Below are positions 35,129 to 50,100 of a DNA stretch of 64,000 nucleotides, piece by piece. Below the pieces are notes generated by a model that saw nothing but the letters and a program-made list of their open reading frames with translations, was not told the DNA's origin and made no database searches. The position numbers and the translations under genes are program-made. Position 1 is the first letter of the stretch. Every line of letters begins with the position of its first letter. Source of the DNA: Athripsodes cinereus (Eukaryota > Arthropoda > Insecta > Trichoptera > Leptoceridae); contig OX388319.1 in the NCBI GenBank assembly GCA_947579605.1, positions 22,891,447-22,955,446 of the forward strand. The letters run 5' to 3'.

Positions 35129-38100
35129 TCAAATAGCTGAACAATGAAGAATCTTTTCATACAATGGATCACGTTGGAATGCGTTCTCGTCCTGTATGTT
35201 GGGCCACTCTACATAATTCTTCATAGTCTCAAAGACATTCATTATAGCCTCCTGTGGACAGTCATATGATGATTTGTTATTGCTCGTGTTGAAGAAATAC
35301 GGTCTATCGTGAGTTCTGGAATATACTTTTACCCACGGATCTGACAACAAAAAAATTAATGTATGAAAATTCACAATATGTATATTATAGTATCAATGTA
35401 CAGTAAAGAATAAATAAATATGGATGAATTTTAATTTATATAATTCAGCAGTGAGGCATGCCACCTATCCTGGATGTTTTATTTTTTATAGGCTCGGAGA
35501 GAGAGAGAGAACAATTGGCATGTTTATAAATATAAGTGCTCCAGAAAATGAGGAACGGTGTGGCGCGGAGGCTAACGATCTCGCCTTAGAGTCGCGAGGT
35601 CTCGGGTTCGATTCCCGACCAGGGCAAAATGAAGAATGACCTTTTTCAAATTGTTCTGGGTTTGGGCGTTACATGTATATTTGTGTAGTGCGTTGTATAT
35701 AATTATGTGTATCGTCATGTTAGTACCCATAATACAAGATTCATTTCTTAGTTTGGGACTAGCTCAGTCTGTGTGAGTTGTCTGTACATGTTATAATAAG
35801 AATTTTGGACGGACACTACTCAAAGTAGTGCTTTGGGATCACACATTGAATAGACAGCGCTACACAAAATATCCATATTTATTTACATGATATATAATGT
35901 CAGTGAATGCCACTCTTTTCTGTAAGTTTTTGAGTGTCATTAAACACATCTTCAATTCAGCGATGATGTACGCAACACATCCTGAATGTCTTATTTTCAT
36001 TGGCATGGAGAAGACAATCTGTATATTCATTTCATCTAGTTAATCTGCTGACTACACCACTTATGGAATATAGCACAAAGGTATACATAGATAGAGATAA
36101 TATATGTGTATCTGGATTCATTCAATACTTTACAACAACTTTCATTCTACTCAGTAAACAGTTAGAACATACGATGCAAAAAAATTATGTATAAAATAAT
36201 AACAATTTTCTATCTATCCCCTCACGCCATATCCCAAGCGGGGTAGGCAGAGAGAACGGAACGCCAATTAGATCTGTCCTTACGTACTTCTTTCGCCTCC
36301 TCCACAGTCATACAATTTCTCATGCACGCACGTCTATTTTTCTTACTCAAAACACGGCCGTCCTTGAGAATTTGATCTACATGTTCAAGCCATGTAGTTC
36401 TCGGACCCCCACGCTTCCTCACATCCCTCCTTTCAGCCTAGTATATCCTCTTTGTCATTCTTTCCTCTTTCATTCGTTCCACATGACCAAACCGTCTCAA
36501 TTTATTTACACGCATTCTATCCACAACACTCCTTTTGCATCCACTCATTCTTCTAATATCCTCATTCCACACTCTATCACGCAACGTTTTACCAACCATC
36601 CTCCTCAGCGATCTCATCTCCACAGCATTTATTCCATTTTCGTCCTTCTTCAACCATGTCCATGTTTCGCTTGCATACATGTATGTATGTATGTATCAAT
36701 TTTAAACAATAGAAATAATACCTCTCGTTATTTTGATCAAGAGTAGAGATCTTGTAACATAATAGAGATCAGTGTTGTCGTGTAAGTTTGGTACATTAGT
36801 CGTATTGGCCAGTCCTCTAATTTTCTTGACTTGTCTCTTGATGAGATGTCGCATCTCCCTTTCAAAGTCTTTTAAGTCGTACAGCTTCTTACATCTCAAC
36901 GGAATACGACCAGAGTCTGTGTTGAGTAACTTGGGAACACTGTGAGCGGCGCAGAACAACATTATCTTAATATACCTAAAACAGATGTAAAATTTATTCA
37001 ATTGAACCAATCTTAAAAATATTCACAAATCGAACTGTACAGAGTTCTATCACCCACACTCAAAAACAGAGATTAGCAATTTTCCAACATTATGCCTGAA
37101 TAAAATTATTCCTTATAAATGCAAGTTTGAATTTTCAAAATAATATTGAGTAAACACACCATAAAATAAGAGAAAGATTTTTCATTTCATCAAGTTCAAC
37201 ATTCGACATGTAAGCTAAGTTAGAAAAGTTATAAAATTTCAGAATAGCATTGAAATTCTCTATTAATTTGTTTATTGTCAAAAAGTTTTAGACTTCAATT
37301 GAGCAAAGGGATGAAAACAAAACTTCATCAACACATCATGCTAGCACTGCTTTGCCCGTAGATGGCAAAGGTTTGCGGAAATCGATAGTCATTTTAAAAA
37401 ATAGTACAAAGCATAAGCACTTTAAATTATAAACCTGTATTTGTGTGCTACATTGTAGTCGTAAACATTTTCACAATAAACAAATTTACAGCAAATTTAA
37501 ACAATGTGTTAATTATAATAATCTTTAGTAATGAATTTCCATTATGTTAAAATTAAAAATATACAATGTTTACTAAATATTTTCTTTACGAATACTGCTG
37601 TATTCAATTTTATTCAAGAGAAATTGACTATAATTAATGATTGATATTATTTTAATCATACCTCTCCTGTATTGGTTTGTGCAGTACACAGACACCTCCA
37701 AGTATGATGGCGTCAATGATATGGAGACCCGAATGCCTCATCATGGCTTGTCCTTCTCTTGAGTTCTCCTGAACCCGCTCCGCCAACACCAGAGTGTCAG
37801 CTGGTAGTTTAAGATTATAATTTATCCTCCAACTATTCCCTACTAATTCATATACGTTACAACCCGCTGAGCCTGCAACAATCACAATGTTTTAAATAAA
37901 TTGGCAGCCTAAAATTCTTCATAGAAGGTTGAGGGTTCCAATGTGACTGCTGATCTACTTCACCCACATGAGATAAGCTATTGTTAAGTGTAATAAAGTA
38001 TTTGAGTTCACTAGAAATATTCAAGGGTCTTGTAAAAGGCATGTCTTGCATTTGGATGCACAAACAATATTAATTTATATATGTGTGTAGAGTAGAATGC

Positions 38101-41100
38101 CAAAATGATTACTAACACATCCTTCAGTGATGAGTATGCTACACACACCACACAATGCACCAGCCAATCACAGTGATGCTACTCGGTTACTAATACAATC
38201 ACGTGTTCGGTAACACACATTACCTGTGACTGTGTGCGTAGCGGTGCTACGGCACTTTAAAAAAAATCAAGTCTACCATGGAGTACCGGGAATACAACAG
38301 GTCTACTACTCTTTTTCATTAGCTTTTGAGCGTCCTGTTGAAGGCAAGTATTCGTAGAGCAACATAAATAAGACATTTCACATTTTCAACTCTGGGTTGA
38401 GGTATGCCATCCTGAACAACTTAGTTTGTATAGGCATGAAGAGAAGAATCTGTATGTTTACATGCAATTAATCTGCTGGCTACCCCTTTTGTGAGTAATG
38501 CAGTAATGGTAGAGCCACGTAAATAGAAACACTAATACCCTTAAACTATTAATAGATCTTAAGATACAATATTGCATGACTTGCATGTTTATTACATGTA
38601 GTTGTTCCATTGGCTACCTCGTTTGAGGGAAATGCTGTGATGGTATGAATGAATGAATTAATAAAATGCTTACCTAAATAAAAACTAAACTTATTGTCCG
38701 TAGTCTCATCAGAATTATTGTTTAAATAAACAAACTTCCAATCTAAGCTGTGCGCAAATTTCCCTTTAAGATTTGGAATATCTTCATTGGTTCTGTACAT
38801 TTTAGGTTTAAACTTGAGGATTTCTTTGAATGTGCGTTCATCATATTTTACATTAGGTACATTGTTTATTATACTCAATACTGATTTGAAGGCCTCAATA
38901 TGTCCGCACGGGTGCTGGTTTATCTTGGGTTTATCGGGAACCTAAAAACAGAAAGAACTTTAAAAATAAAACTTAATGAAAGATTTTGTATTTCTTCCCA
39001 CAATGTGCTTTGAAATAACTGTCAAAGGAATGGTATACCATGAAAAAGGACGTCCGGACCATCAAAAACATGTTTTAAAAACTAATTGTTTAAGCTTGTG
39101 TTGTAAATGGGGTGTAAGAGAAATCAAACCTGAGATTATTCTATCAAAAATTAGAGACTCTAGCATTAGGCCATGTGCTACAAAAATATTAGTTAAAAAA
39201 TAAAATAAGGGAGTGTTTTCTAGGTATTTATTTTATAAAACTACATATTGTGGATAGATAGATGGAAGAAATAACTATAAAATGATAATCTCGCCACTGC
39301 ATATCTTGACACTTTTTCTTATGTAAACTGCTCTGTTGATTTTGTTATGTGAATGATGATGTGCAAGAAGAATAAAATAAATATCTATTTATAACAAAAC
39401 TGAAATATTTCAAAATTTTACTTTTTTTTTTTTAAGGGCAGCGCCCACCACATACCTCGTGCCGTACCTGGAGATATGTATCTGCATAACGACACACACA
39501 TGCACAAACAGGATTTAATGTCGCATTAAAGCGAGAAATGCTGCCCCAAGGGAGCACTCTAGATTTAGCAGCCACACACCAAAAAAATTTGGTGCGGCGG
39601 AAGCGGCCACACACCAAAAAAATTCAAAATTTTACTAGTTAAAGTGACCTAGGTTTCGACATGCAATGTTTTTTTAACCTAAACTTCATTCGTTCATCCT
39701 ATGGTCGCTTACAACTTGACTGCCAAATTCCGTAGCCACCGGATCGCGTCGTTCCTAAGTCTGCGTAAGTTCCAAAGTTCTCCTTGGAATGTGTATGTGA
39801 GACAGTCGTTTATCAGATCAGGTCGATAGTTTGTGTCATTCCACATGTGCACGCAGGTGAATCAATCCATTCCCATTTGCATTATAAGTTAGAAGCAGTA
39901 CAGCCTACAGTATCACATTTTATAGAGTTCTGATTTGAAAAAGACATAAAATAATTTAACAAACTTCACTGGCTTGTGAACCTTACAATATTTAAGCTAT
40001 ACTATATAATCTGCGATAGCTGTTTGTTTGTATTATATTAATAAAAAAATATATAAAATTTGCATGTCGAAACCTAGGTCACTATAATAAAGTAAAACTT
40101 TGAAAAATATTTTTATTTTGTTGTAAATATGTAAACTTGAAATGGGGAAATGGAAACGTAAAAATAAAATTTTTCATGGAACTGATATGCTTTGGAATTC
40201 TACATATAAATATTTGGAACTTACCTTCCAAAGCTCAAGACACGCCTTCCTCATTTCCGCGTGCCTTGTCTCTTGATATTTCCTTGGATTCCTATGATAT
40301 TCTATAACCTTCAATAGACTTACTTTTTGTAAATTACCAATCCTGCAAAATAATTATAAAAAAAGTCTTTAGCAAATATTTTTATAACTAACACAGTCAT
40401 CTGAACAAGACTCATGCAATATACAAAACATTTTTTTTTATTTTTCACACAACTTTTTCGATAAATATGACAATTTTGGATAAATATAATAATAATCTTT
40501 CTTTTACTGTTCACAATAATATATTACATAGACAAAATAGGGTAAGGTTGCTTTAGTCGTACCACGGCCTAAGTCGTACCCCGGCAATATCTTATCTGAT
40601 AGTTATAAATTTCACCATCTAGTGTCGTCAATCTGAACTTTTTAGTTGAGTGAGCGAACGTAAAAAAGTGGGCGGCCAGCCGGCTTCCTAAAGCAAAAAT
40701 ATTGAAAAAGTAAGTTTTTGAACAGTTTTCATTAAATATTTTGACTCATTTGTAAGCTTTTTATGGCAGGAATGTGATACTTACCTATTTTCTTTGTTTA
40801 CGTCTATTTGTAAGACTTCTCTGGCAATAGTTTACGCATATTCAAACGGTACTACATTTTGAGGTTACGTCAGTGGTTTTAGTTTTAAACATAGAAGACC
40901 CCGGCGCTTAAGTCGTACCTGTGCAAAAATCCTTACTCGTACCGGTACGACTTAGGTATTAAGAAAATTGTTTAATAATTTACTTAACATTTTATCAGGT
41001 AGGTAATACCTAAATATGGCGAAGAGAAAGTACTTGGATGCAGGAGGACATGGACGAAGCTTTAAACATACATACCGTCACGCAACTTCTCTCGCGGGGT

Positions 41101-44100
41101 AGGCAGAAAGGATCGAGCGTCACTTCTTTCTATCATAGCATACTTCTTTCGCTTCTGTCGCTGTCATACAATTCCTCATGCATGCTCTCTTGTTCAATGT
41201 GCTCAACACGTGACCGTCCTGTAGGAATTGATTTAAATGATCTTGCCATTTGATCCTCGGACGTCCACGTCTCCGAGCACCATTCTCCTCAGCCAAATAT
41301 ATCTTCTTGGTCACTCTGTCCTCATTCATTCTTTCCACGTGCCCAAACCATTTTAACTTATTTACATTCATCCTTGTGATTACACCAACTTTCATTCCAC
41401 ATTCCTTTACTCCTTTCTTATATCACTGAAACATCGAACACAGAAACATCGGAATGGAGAAATTGGATTTAATGAATCCCGTAGAAGATTTTTTTTTAAG
41501 ATATGATAATTCTATTTTCTATGTGTTATTCACTTAATAATTAGGTTTGACAAAAAAAAAATGTTTTAAGTTGATCTCAGACTGCATTGTTTATATTTTT
41601 TTAGTTATTCATATGATATCTGGTTATTGAGTATTTTTCTATAGGTATAATTTATTAAAGTGTTCAAAAGATATATTTTCTAAGTACGACTAAGGCTATA
41701 GGTGGTACGACTTTGGCGACTAGGCGCCTTAATCGTACCGAAGGTATATTTTTGAAAAACGTTAAAATACCTATTTTGTTAAAATATTTTCAAATTTCTA
41801 TGATTGTCGATTAAAAGGCAACTAAATGAAGATTTAATATATGCAGATGAATTTGTTTTATTTTCATTGCACTAAATATTATAGCATTGTTTCCTTAGGG
41901 GGTACGACTTGAGCAACCTTACCCTACATCAAAATATGCACAGGTATCTATCCACCACATTAGCCGCAAGGCTGTGGTCGAATAAATGAACATATGACTT
42001 TAAATAATATGAACTTGAACTTAGAGTGTCGCAAATGTAACAACTATCATGTCACTCATTGATGGTTATACATAATAAAAAATAAATAAATAGAACTCGA
42101 GAATTTTCATCAGATGACATTATTCACCAAGAAAATATTGATGATGCATTTATTGTTTTACATAATATATTTATTTTAAAATGCATGCAGAAGTGCACTG
42201 GGAAATACTCGTAATTCAGTAAGGCGACACTGGTAAAAAAACATTTTTTTATTTAATAAAAAATGATGCATTTTTCACAGATGTTCATTAATTCATAAAA
42301 TAATTAATATAACATTTTGAATTTTTTAAACGAGTATTCCCCAGTGCACTTCTGTTACTTGATTATATTTTATATCGCGATCGATTTCAGCAAACAGCAA
42401 ACCGTTGCCATTGATGAGCGAAATAATACTGTTTGCTTAAATCGATCGCGATATATTAGGTCGGTTCATATGAAATTGCCGATTTTCGTTTAGTCGTCAA
42501 TGAACCGCACTTGAGCACGGACGTGCGTTACGTTAAGCGATATTTTTTATTATTTTGATTCTTTGGTGTGTTGTGTTAGTATTGTTACATTTTTCGGTGA
42601 TATATTTTCACAAATTTTATATATTTTTAGTCCTTCATACAACATGGTCTCAACAAAAAATTTACGTATAGTTTTTTTGTATGAATATAAACTTCAACAC
42701 AGCGCGGCAACGGCTACAAAAAACATCATTTCAGCCTTTGGGACAGACACCACTAATGAAAGAACCGTTCGGTTTTGGTTTTCCAAATTTCGTTCTGGTG
42801 ATACCAGCCTTGAAAATAACCCTCGTGGAAGACCACCATCTGTTGTTGAAAATGTGGAATTAAAAAATATTGTCGAATCTAATCCTCAAACAACCGTTCG
42901 TAAATACGCAGCAGAACTTGGGGTTTCTCATTCAACGATTGTTCGACATCTGGGTGCTATTGGAAAGGTGAAAAAATTTGATAAATTGGTACCCTATGAT
43001 TTGACAGATATGCAAAAGAGACCGCATACTTCACAACTGACCATTTCAAAATTAAACATTGAAGTTCTTCCTCATCCTCCGTATTCACCAGACCTTTCTC
43101 CTACAGACTATCATTTTTTCAAACATCTGGACTTATTTTTGAAAAATAAAACGTTCACCAACGAAATCGATATTATTAGGACCTTTGATGACTTTGCGGC
43201 TTCCAAAAATCAAGAGTTCTACAAATGTGGAATTTATTCTTTGCTAACTCGTTGGCAAAAGACTGTTGATGTAAATGGCAATTACTTTGATTAATAAATA
43301 TTTTTATATTGTTACAAAAAATGCATTTTTAATTTTTGTTAGAAATCGGCAATTTCATATGAACCGACCTAATAATCCACACATAAATATTTGAGTCCGT
43401 TCGTATGTATGTATGTATGTCCTTAATGGACTCGGAAATTAGGAAAGACCGAAGTAAAATAATACACTCTATACAAGGTCTCATCTTCTGGGCAGGTTTA
43501 AGGCTAAAAACATTTTAAATATCTTACGTATTGATAAAGATATTTTAATTTTAATGCGACCATGTCACAAAATTAGCAACAAAATGTATGTAAAATTAAT
43601 GCAAGATTTAGTAAATAGCAATATTCACAGTCAAACATTTTTCATTGTATTGAATTAATATCAAAATGGATGTAACAATAAATACAACAATTCTGAAACT
43701 AAATATTTAGGGTTTATTTTCGTAATAAAATATTGTGTTTGCTAATGAGAAAAGCTCTTGAATTACGTGAATAAAAATTGCATATTTTTGACATATTGGG
43801 CTATTTTCATAATGGAAGACATTATGAAACCATAGAAAACTATACTGTAGAATAATAATAGTTTTACCTATAAAATCCATAAACAATGTTAAATGATTTT
43901 CAATGAGTGGGAACCTATTTATTTTCACCTAATATTTTTTTACATAAATTATGAAATATTTGATAGTAAAATATTCTGAAATATTGAAGGATGCAGATAA
44001 TCCATTTTTAAGGTTTTTTGGAAATAAAGAGTAAATACTTAGGTGACAATTTATTCTTGACTTTTTTAATTTCATAGCAAATACCCATTTATGCACTGCA

Positions 44101-47100
44101 AACCAAAAATACAAATTCGAATGTGGACAATTATAATATTTTAACATTTATGTGCCTACAATTTTTTCACGAAATGGGATGTTTACCCTTTTTTCTTATA
44201 GAAATTTGGGATGACAATCTTCGAGTTTTTACACATTTGGAAGAGGTTTTTAGCACTTTTTCCATGTAGGTACCTACCAATATGTGGGATTTCTTAACTT
44301 CAAGCTTTTTCATCGGGACGAGGTTCTTAGTACTTTTTTTCCATGTAGGTTCCTACTTATTATTTTTTTACATAAATGTGAACATCTGAGGTGCCAAACT
44401 TCAAGATTTTTCAATGGGAAGAGGTTTTTAGCACTTTTTTCGATATAGGTACCTACCTATTTTTTTTACCTAAGTATGGGCATGTGAGGTATCAAACTTC
44501 ATGATTTTTCATTGGGAAGAGTTTTTCAGCACTTTTTTCGATGTAGGTACCTACCTATTTTTTTTACCTAAATATGGGCATGTGAGGTATCAAACTTCAT
44601 GATTTTTCATTGGGAAGAGTTTTTCAGCACTTTTTTCGATGTAGGTACCTACCTATTTTTTTTACCTAAATATGGGCATGTGAGGTATCAAACTTCAAGA
44701 TTTTTCATTAAGAAGAGATTTGCAATGCTTTTTATGATGTAGGTACCTACCTATTTATTGTTACTAAGATATAGGCATGTAGGGAGTCAAAAATTAAGTT
44801 TTCTCATTGGGAAGAGCTTTTTACTTCTTTTATCCACGTAAGTGCTTAATCCTTTTTTTCAATAAGATTTTGTTGTTTTAACCCATGTATTTGCAAGGTT
44901 TTCTATTTAATTAAACCCGAGTGATGCCGGGTTACATACGCTTGTATATAATAAAGTAACAGAAGTGCATTGTGGAATACTCGTTAAAAAACAGTCAAAA
45001 TGTCTCAAAAATGCTACGTAGTTAATCCTTCAAAAATAGATGATAATTTATTTTTTTAAAAAAAAAAGATATATCTGGGTTTTTGTTATAAACCCAAATA
45101 CAACCTTATACACCTTTCACAGTGTGTGCTAATATCACATTAATGTGATATTAGCACATACGTAATATGGAAAAATACTAACCTATTATTACTATCACAG
45201 ATATACTTGAAGAAGTGTTTGTCTGCTCTCATTAAGTCAAGGGGCACCAGATGTGTAACATCTCTATCATCTTTCTTAGAGTACCGCCACAGTATTGTGT
45301 TGACGTAACTGAGATGCCTCTCTATGGTGTCGCAGGACTCCCGCTTCCCCCGACATATCAGATACCTTTCAGAGTTGGCAGGTCGGGATGTGTTTGGCTT
45401 GTGAATGGATACTGTGAGCAACATAAAATATATATATTTTTAAAAAAGATACATATATCTGGATTTTTTTGTTATAAACCCAAATACAAGCTTATATACC
45501 TTTCACAGTAAGCTACTAAAAGCTTGTGTCGTGAAAGGGGAGTTTACCGGCACCTGGTATCGAACCACGGACCCCTTGTTCACGAGGCCGAGACTCTACC
45601 TCCAGGCTTCCGACGAACTCATATTATAATTTATAGTTTGTAAAATCACTAAGGTTTATGAAAATAAAGATTCACAACCAGTTCTATGAGGAGTAAAGCT
45701 AAAAAAATATCAAAATATAAAATAAAAATACTTATTTAATATTTATTAATATTTTTTAAAGTACTTTTTATAACAATTTTTTTCTATATCAATTAAGGGT
45801 ATTAATTTTTATTTATTAAATTATACATAGAGAGTAGAGTAATAAATTATATATTGATCTATTTATTTATTCATATATTCACAGCCGAAGCCTTTTACAT
45901 GTAAAAATCTAGTATACCTACATACCTACAATACATGTATACAAAAAGTATATTTTTTTTAAAAAAGACACAAAACAATTAAGTATGTAAATTGTTAAAC
46001 TAAGTGTAATATTTTGTAATTTGAGAGGCAATCTGGTCACTCTAAACAATTATATGTTAGTGGATCAAAATGTTTCAGTTTTGTTAAGACGTTATTTTTG
46101 AATATTTAAAAATAAACAATAAAATACTTACTTGAATCAAAACTCATGTACATTAAGTAAATAAGTCCTACACTAAACTCTGTGAAGATATCAAATAGTT
46201 TAACCACAAAGTGTCCTCCAGTACGAACAATAGAGAGAGCTGCCAGACATTGGCACAGATACAGCTGCTTGGACAGGATCTCTTGAATGTTCTCTTGTCC
46301 GTCCACAGAGAAACCCTAAAAGAAAGTACCGTCGTTTGAAATAACTCATCTATAAAATTATATTTAAAGATTATTGAGTTTATAATAATAAACCCAAATA
46401 CACCCCCTCAAAATACATAAACAATATGCTTGGGACATGAAAGCGAAGTAGGTCAGCAGCAAAAAGAACCAAACCCAGGATCTTACAATTGAAAGTCCAA
46501 GACTACTATTGGCCTCCTCAAATAATTCAATTCTGAATAATACCAATATTGAGGAATGTCAAAAGATTATTATAAACAAGAAAAAAGTTTTTAGTTTCGC
46601 CCCGACATACAGAAGTAAATTAATTAAAATGATTACCCCATCAGCCATCATAAAGTGTACTCCTTTCTCATCTGTATTTGCGAGAACAAATTTTTTGAGT
46701 GATTCTAAGTTCTGTGGATTGAACACGTCTCCGTCTTCATTGACTCCATAGTAAGGAGTGAAGGTTTCCGTTGAGCAGGCATGCAGGTCTCCCAATTTGA
46801 AATCATTCTGACACTTGAGGGTGAAACCAAAACCTTAAATGAAAATGTATATTGAAAATGATTAAATGAAAATTTGAATAATCTTAATTACTAGATATAA
46901 TTCTCAAATCAAAAAATATGTTACCTTTGGCCATCCACTTCTTTCTCCACAAAACATACTCCGTGAATCCACCCGGTCCAGCACACACATCTGCAAAGTA
47001 GAGCAACTCATTGTTCCCAACTAAAGGCCTTCCATGTGCATCCCTGGGATCAGTGAACATAAAATTAAACACAGAATCCATATTGGCCATCTTCAGAGCA

Positions 47101-50100
47101 GCTCTGTTGATAAAGAAAGCGCTGCCAATTTTCTCAAAAGGATTACACGTGGATCTCACTCTTCTTAAGTCTTCAGCTGTCATGTCATCGAGAGCAGTCT
47201 ATAAACAAATCCCCATATTATAGATGTTAATAAAACAATAAAGAAAAATACTACATACACTCATTCTTCAGACTTGTTTTTCTGGCTTATAACATCACAC
47301 ATATCTCATTTATTGACAAAGGTATTATTACATGATATAGTAAAAAAAAATGTTTTTAAATATCATTGAGAAAAGGTTGCGGAGCACTGATCTAAACATA
47401 GACCAGTGAATAAAGGAATTACAATTAATCAATTAGTTATCTTATTCTTAAACTATTTTGTCTAGTAGTTACGAACAAGTTGGAAGTTTGAAAATGCTAT
47501 TAACGGGTTGCATTATGTGTGTGTGAGATTTTCTATGTTTTTTTTTGTATGTTATTGCTGAAGTGCGTACTGTTTGGATGTCAATTGGTTGGAAAATTAT
47601 TATTGCTTGCATATTATTTGTATTATACATGTCTTTCATCTGATATGTACCATACAGATTTAAATACAGGTTTAAAAAAATTGTACAAGAACCGAATGTA
47701 TCATATTTTATGTTTTGTTAACTGGCTATTGCTTGGATATTATTAAACTGTATGAAAATGAGGATAAAGATATGTGAAACCGTTATGTACAAAGACCTAA
47801 GCTTTGATTTGAATAAAAATATTGCAAAAGCAACTAATAACAATAAGTCACAATTATATTACATTAGCAGGATCAATGTGTAGTACATACATCCACAAGT
47901 GAAAGTAGAAGAAGTACTATACAAGAAGTTAGTGGAAGTAATATAAGTGTACAAGAGTTTTTTATTTCAAATAATTTAACACGAGCTTTCATCAAGTATC
48001 ATCTGATAACACTGATTGTATCTTAAATTTCATTTTTGTAATAAGACAGAGGATATAAATTAAGAACATACTTTCAAACTGAGAACATCTTGTAATATTG
48101 TCTCGTCACAGAATTCCAATTCATCATCGATAGTCATCTTTCTGGGCCCCAATCTCATCCACGTCTCCAAGATATCCCTCTCTATTTTTTCGTCTTTAGA
48201 AGGCTTCATCCACAAAGCCTTCTCTTCTGCAGAGATAACTTCCATGGACGGATGGAATCCTGGTCCCTGATATCCTTTACCTTTGGAATATGCTTGGAAA
48301 CCTAAACCAGTTCTGCCACGTTGTGTGGAAGCCTCGATTGGTTCAACACGTCCCTGACCATGTTTTCCCAGACCAGTGCCTTCAACGTATCCAGCATTTT
48401 TCTAAAAAATAATATATTTCAATATTAACATCATTGTGCTGGGTACAACCACAACTAGGGTACAACAATGTTTGTATGTATTACTATGTAACTATAATAG
48501 TTTTAGTATATATACATGCCAATCAATTAAATATAAAATAAATTCAGTCTATATCTGATATCAAAACATCCAAGGGTATTAAACCACAATAATCAATATC
48601 AATTCAATGTCAGTCTTGTGTCAATAACTTAACAAATATAAAAGACTCAGTACATCAAATTTTTTTGTATCTAATATCTTCATGACTGTCCCAACAATTT
48701 GCATAACGTCGTTGCATATTCAAAAAGAGACATATGTGCGCACATTTTTATTTAGGCATACTCTTTGGAAACTGTTCATTAAGGCATTAAAATTGTAGTT
48801 TGGACTTTTTATTGGTGTGTGATATAATTCTTTAAGTATTGAATTATATTTGATCCTAAGAATCACTTTATAAAATGGTTATGATGTCATTATAAGCAGT
48901 TTATTCAAGAAATGTCAAAACATTTATGAATTCACATGTCCCTTTTTGAATATGCAACGACGATAAATAGAGTATTCTACATGTGAAAAGACACAGAACA
49001 ATGGACAAATATATTATAAAATATCAATGTCACAAGCGCACTTTCACATTTACTCAGTTAAAATTTTGTTAGAGTTTGTTGATGGTGTTCTTTTTTTTCA
49101 ACATTTCATGACATATTTGATGATGAAGTTAAGGATATACTCAAGTATACTTGCGAGTAATATTTGAAAAAAATTAAGACACAACGAAAAAATAATACAT
49201 TTTTTATTCATTACAGCATACTTAAAAACTATTGTAGAAAAGAGTGAGTCTTTTTAAATTTTGACACTCAAATTTTAATTTAATAAATTAACTGCTAGAA
49301 GAACTAATCTAAAAATATGAAATTAATTACCAGCATCCGTTCTCCAATACCACCAACTTTGGGTTTAGATTTGGACGGCTCCGCTGTGCTAAACGGTTCA
49401 TATTGGAAGCCTCCAAAGGAAGGGGGAGCCTCATTATCTGATTCTGCCTGAGACTGATCTGTATAATGAACAAATATTAGGTATATTTATTTGAGAACAG
49501 GGACATCAAATACATATATTGAAATAAAAGGATTAAATTAGAAAAAATTATATCCCCTATTGCAGCCATAATTGTTTATTCAATTAGTCAATTACAATCC
49601 GAAACTAACCTGATACCCCAAAGCACCCCGGAAACTCTTAGGTACCAAAGTAATCCCAAAAGTTTACTGAACAGTATCAAGATATCAGGAGCAACCTAAA
49701 GAGTGACTGACTCTTGTACATCAATATGTTACTATCTCATGATACATATATTTCTATAATTAAAAGTTTAGTCAAAAATAACAAATATCTGTTATATTAT
49801 GTTGTAAAAATAGAATCAGTTAATGATATATCATATTGTAAGCGAAGTTGGTTTTAAAGCTAGTAAAATAATGATTAGTCTGTCACATCTAAAACCTAAG
49901 GGTTAAATTTTTTTGGATTAAGGAAGATTTTTTGTTATTGTCAAATCAACTTACGATCAGAGGTGCTAGCATACTCGGCACCACTTGATGACTGTGAGGA
50001 TGCACCCAGTGTATTGGATCTATTCCTCTTGGCTGGGACGGGAGCCTCTTCATCTCCTGAGTATTCTGAAATCATTGCAATTCATTTATGTGATTAGATT

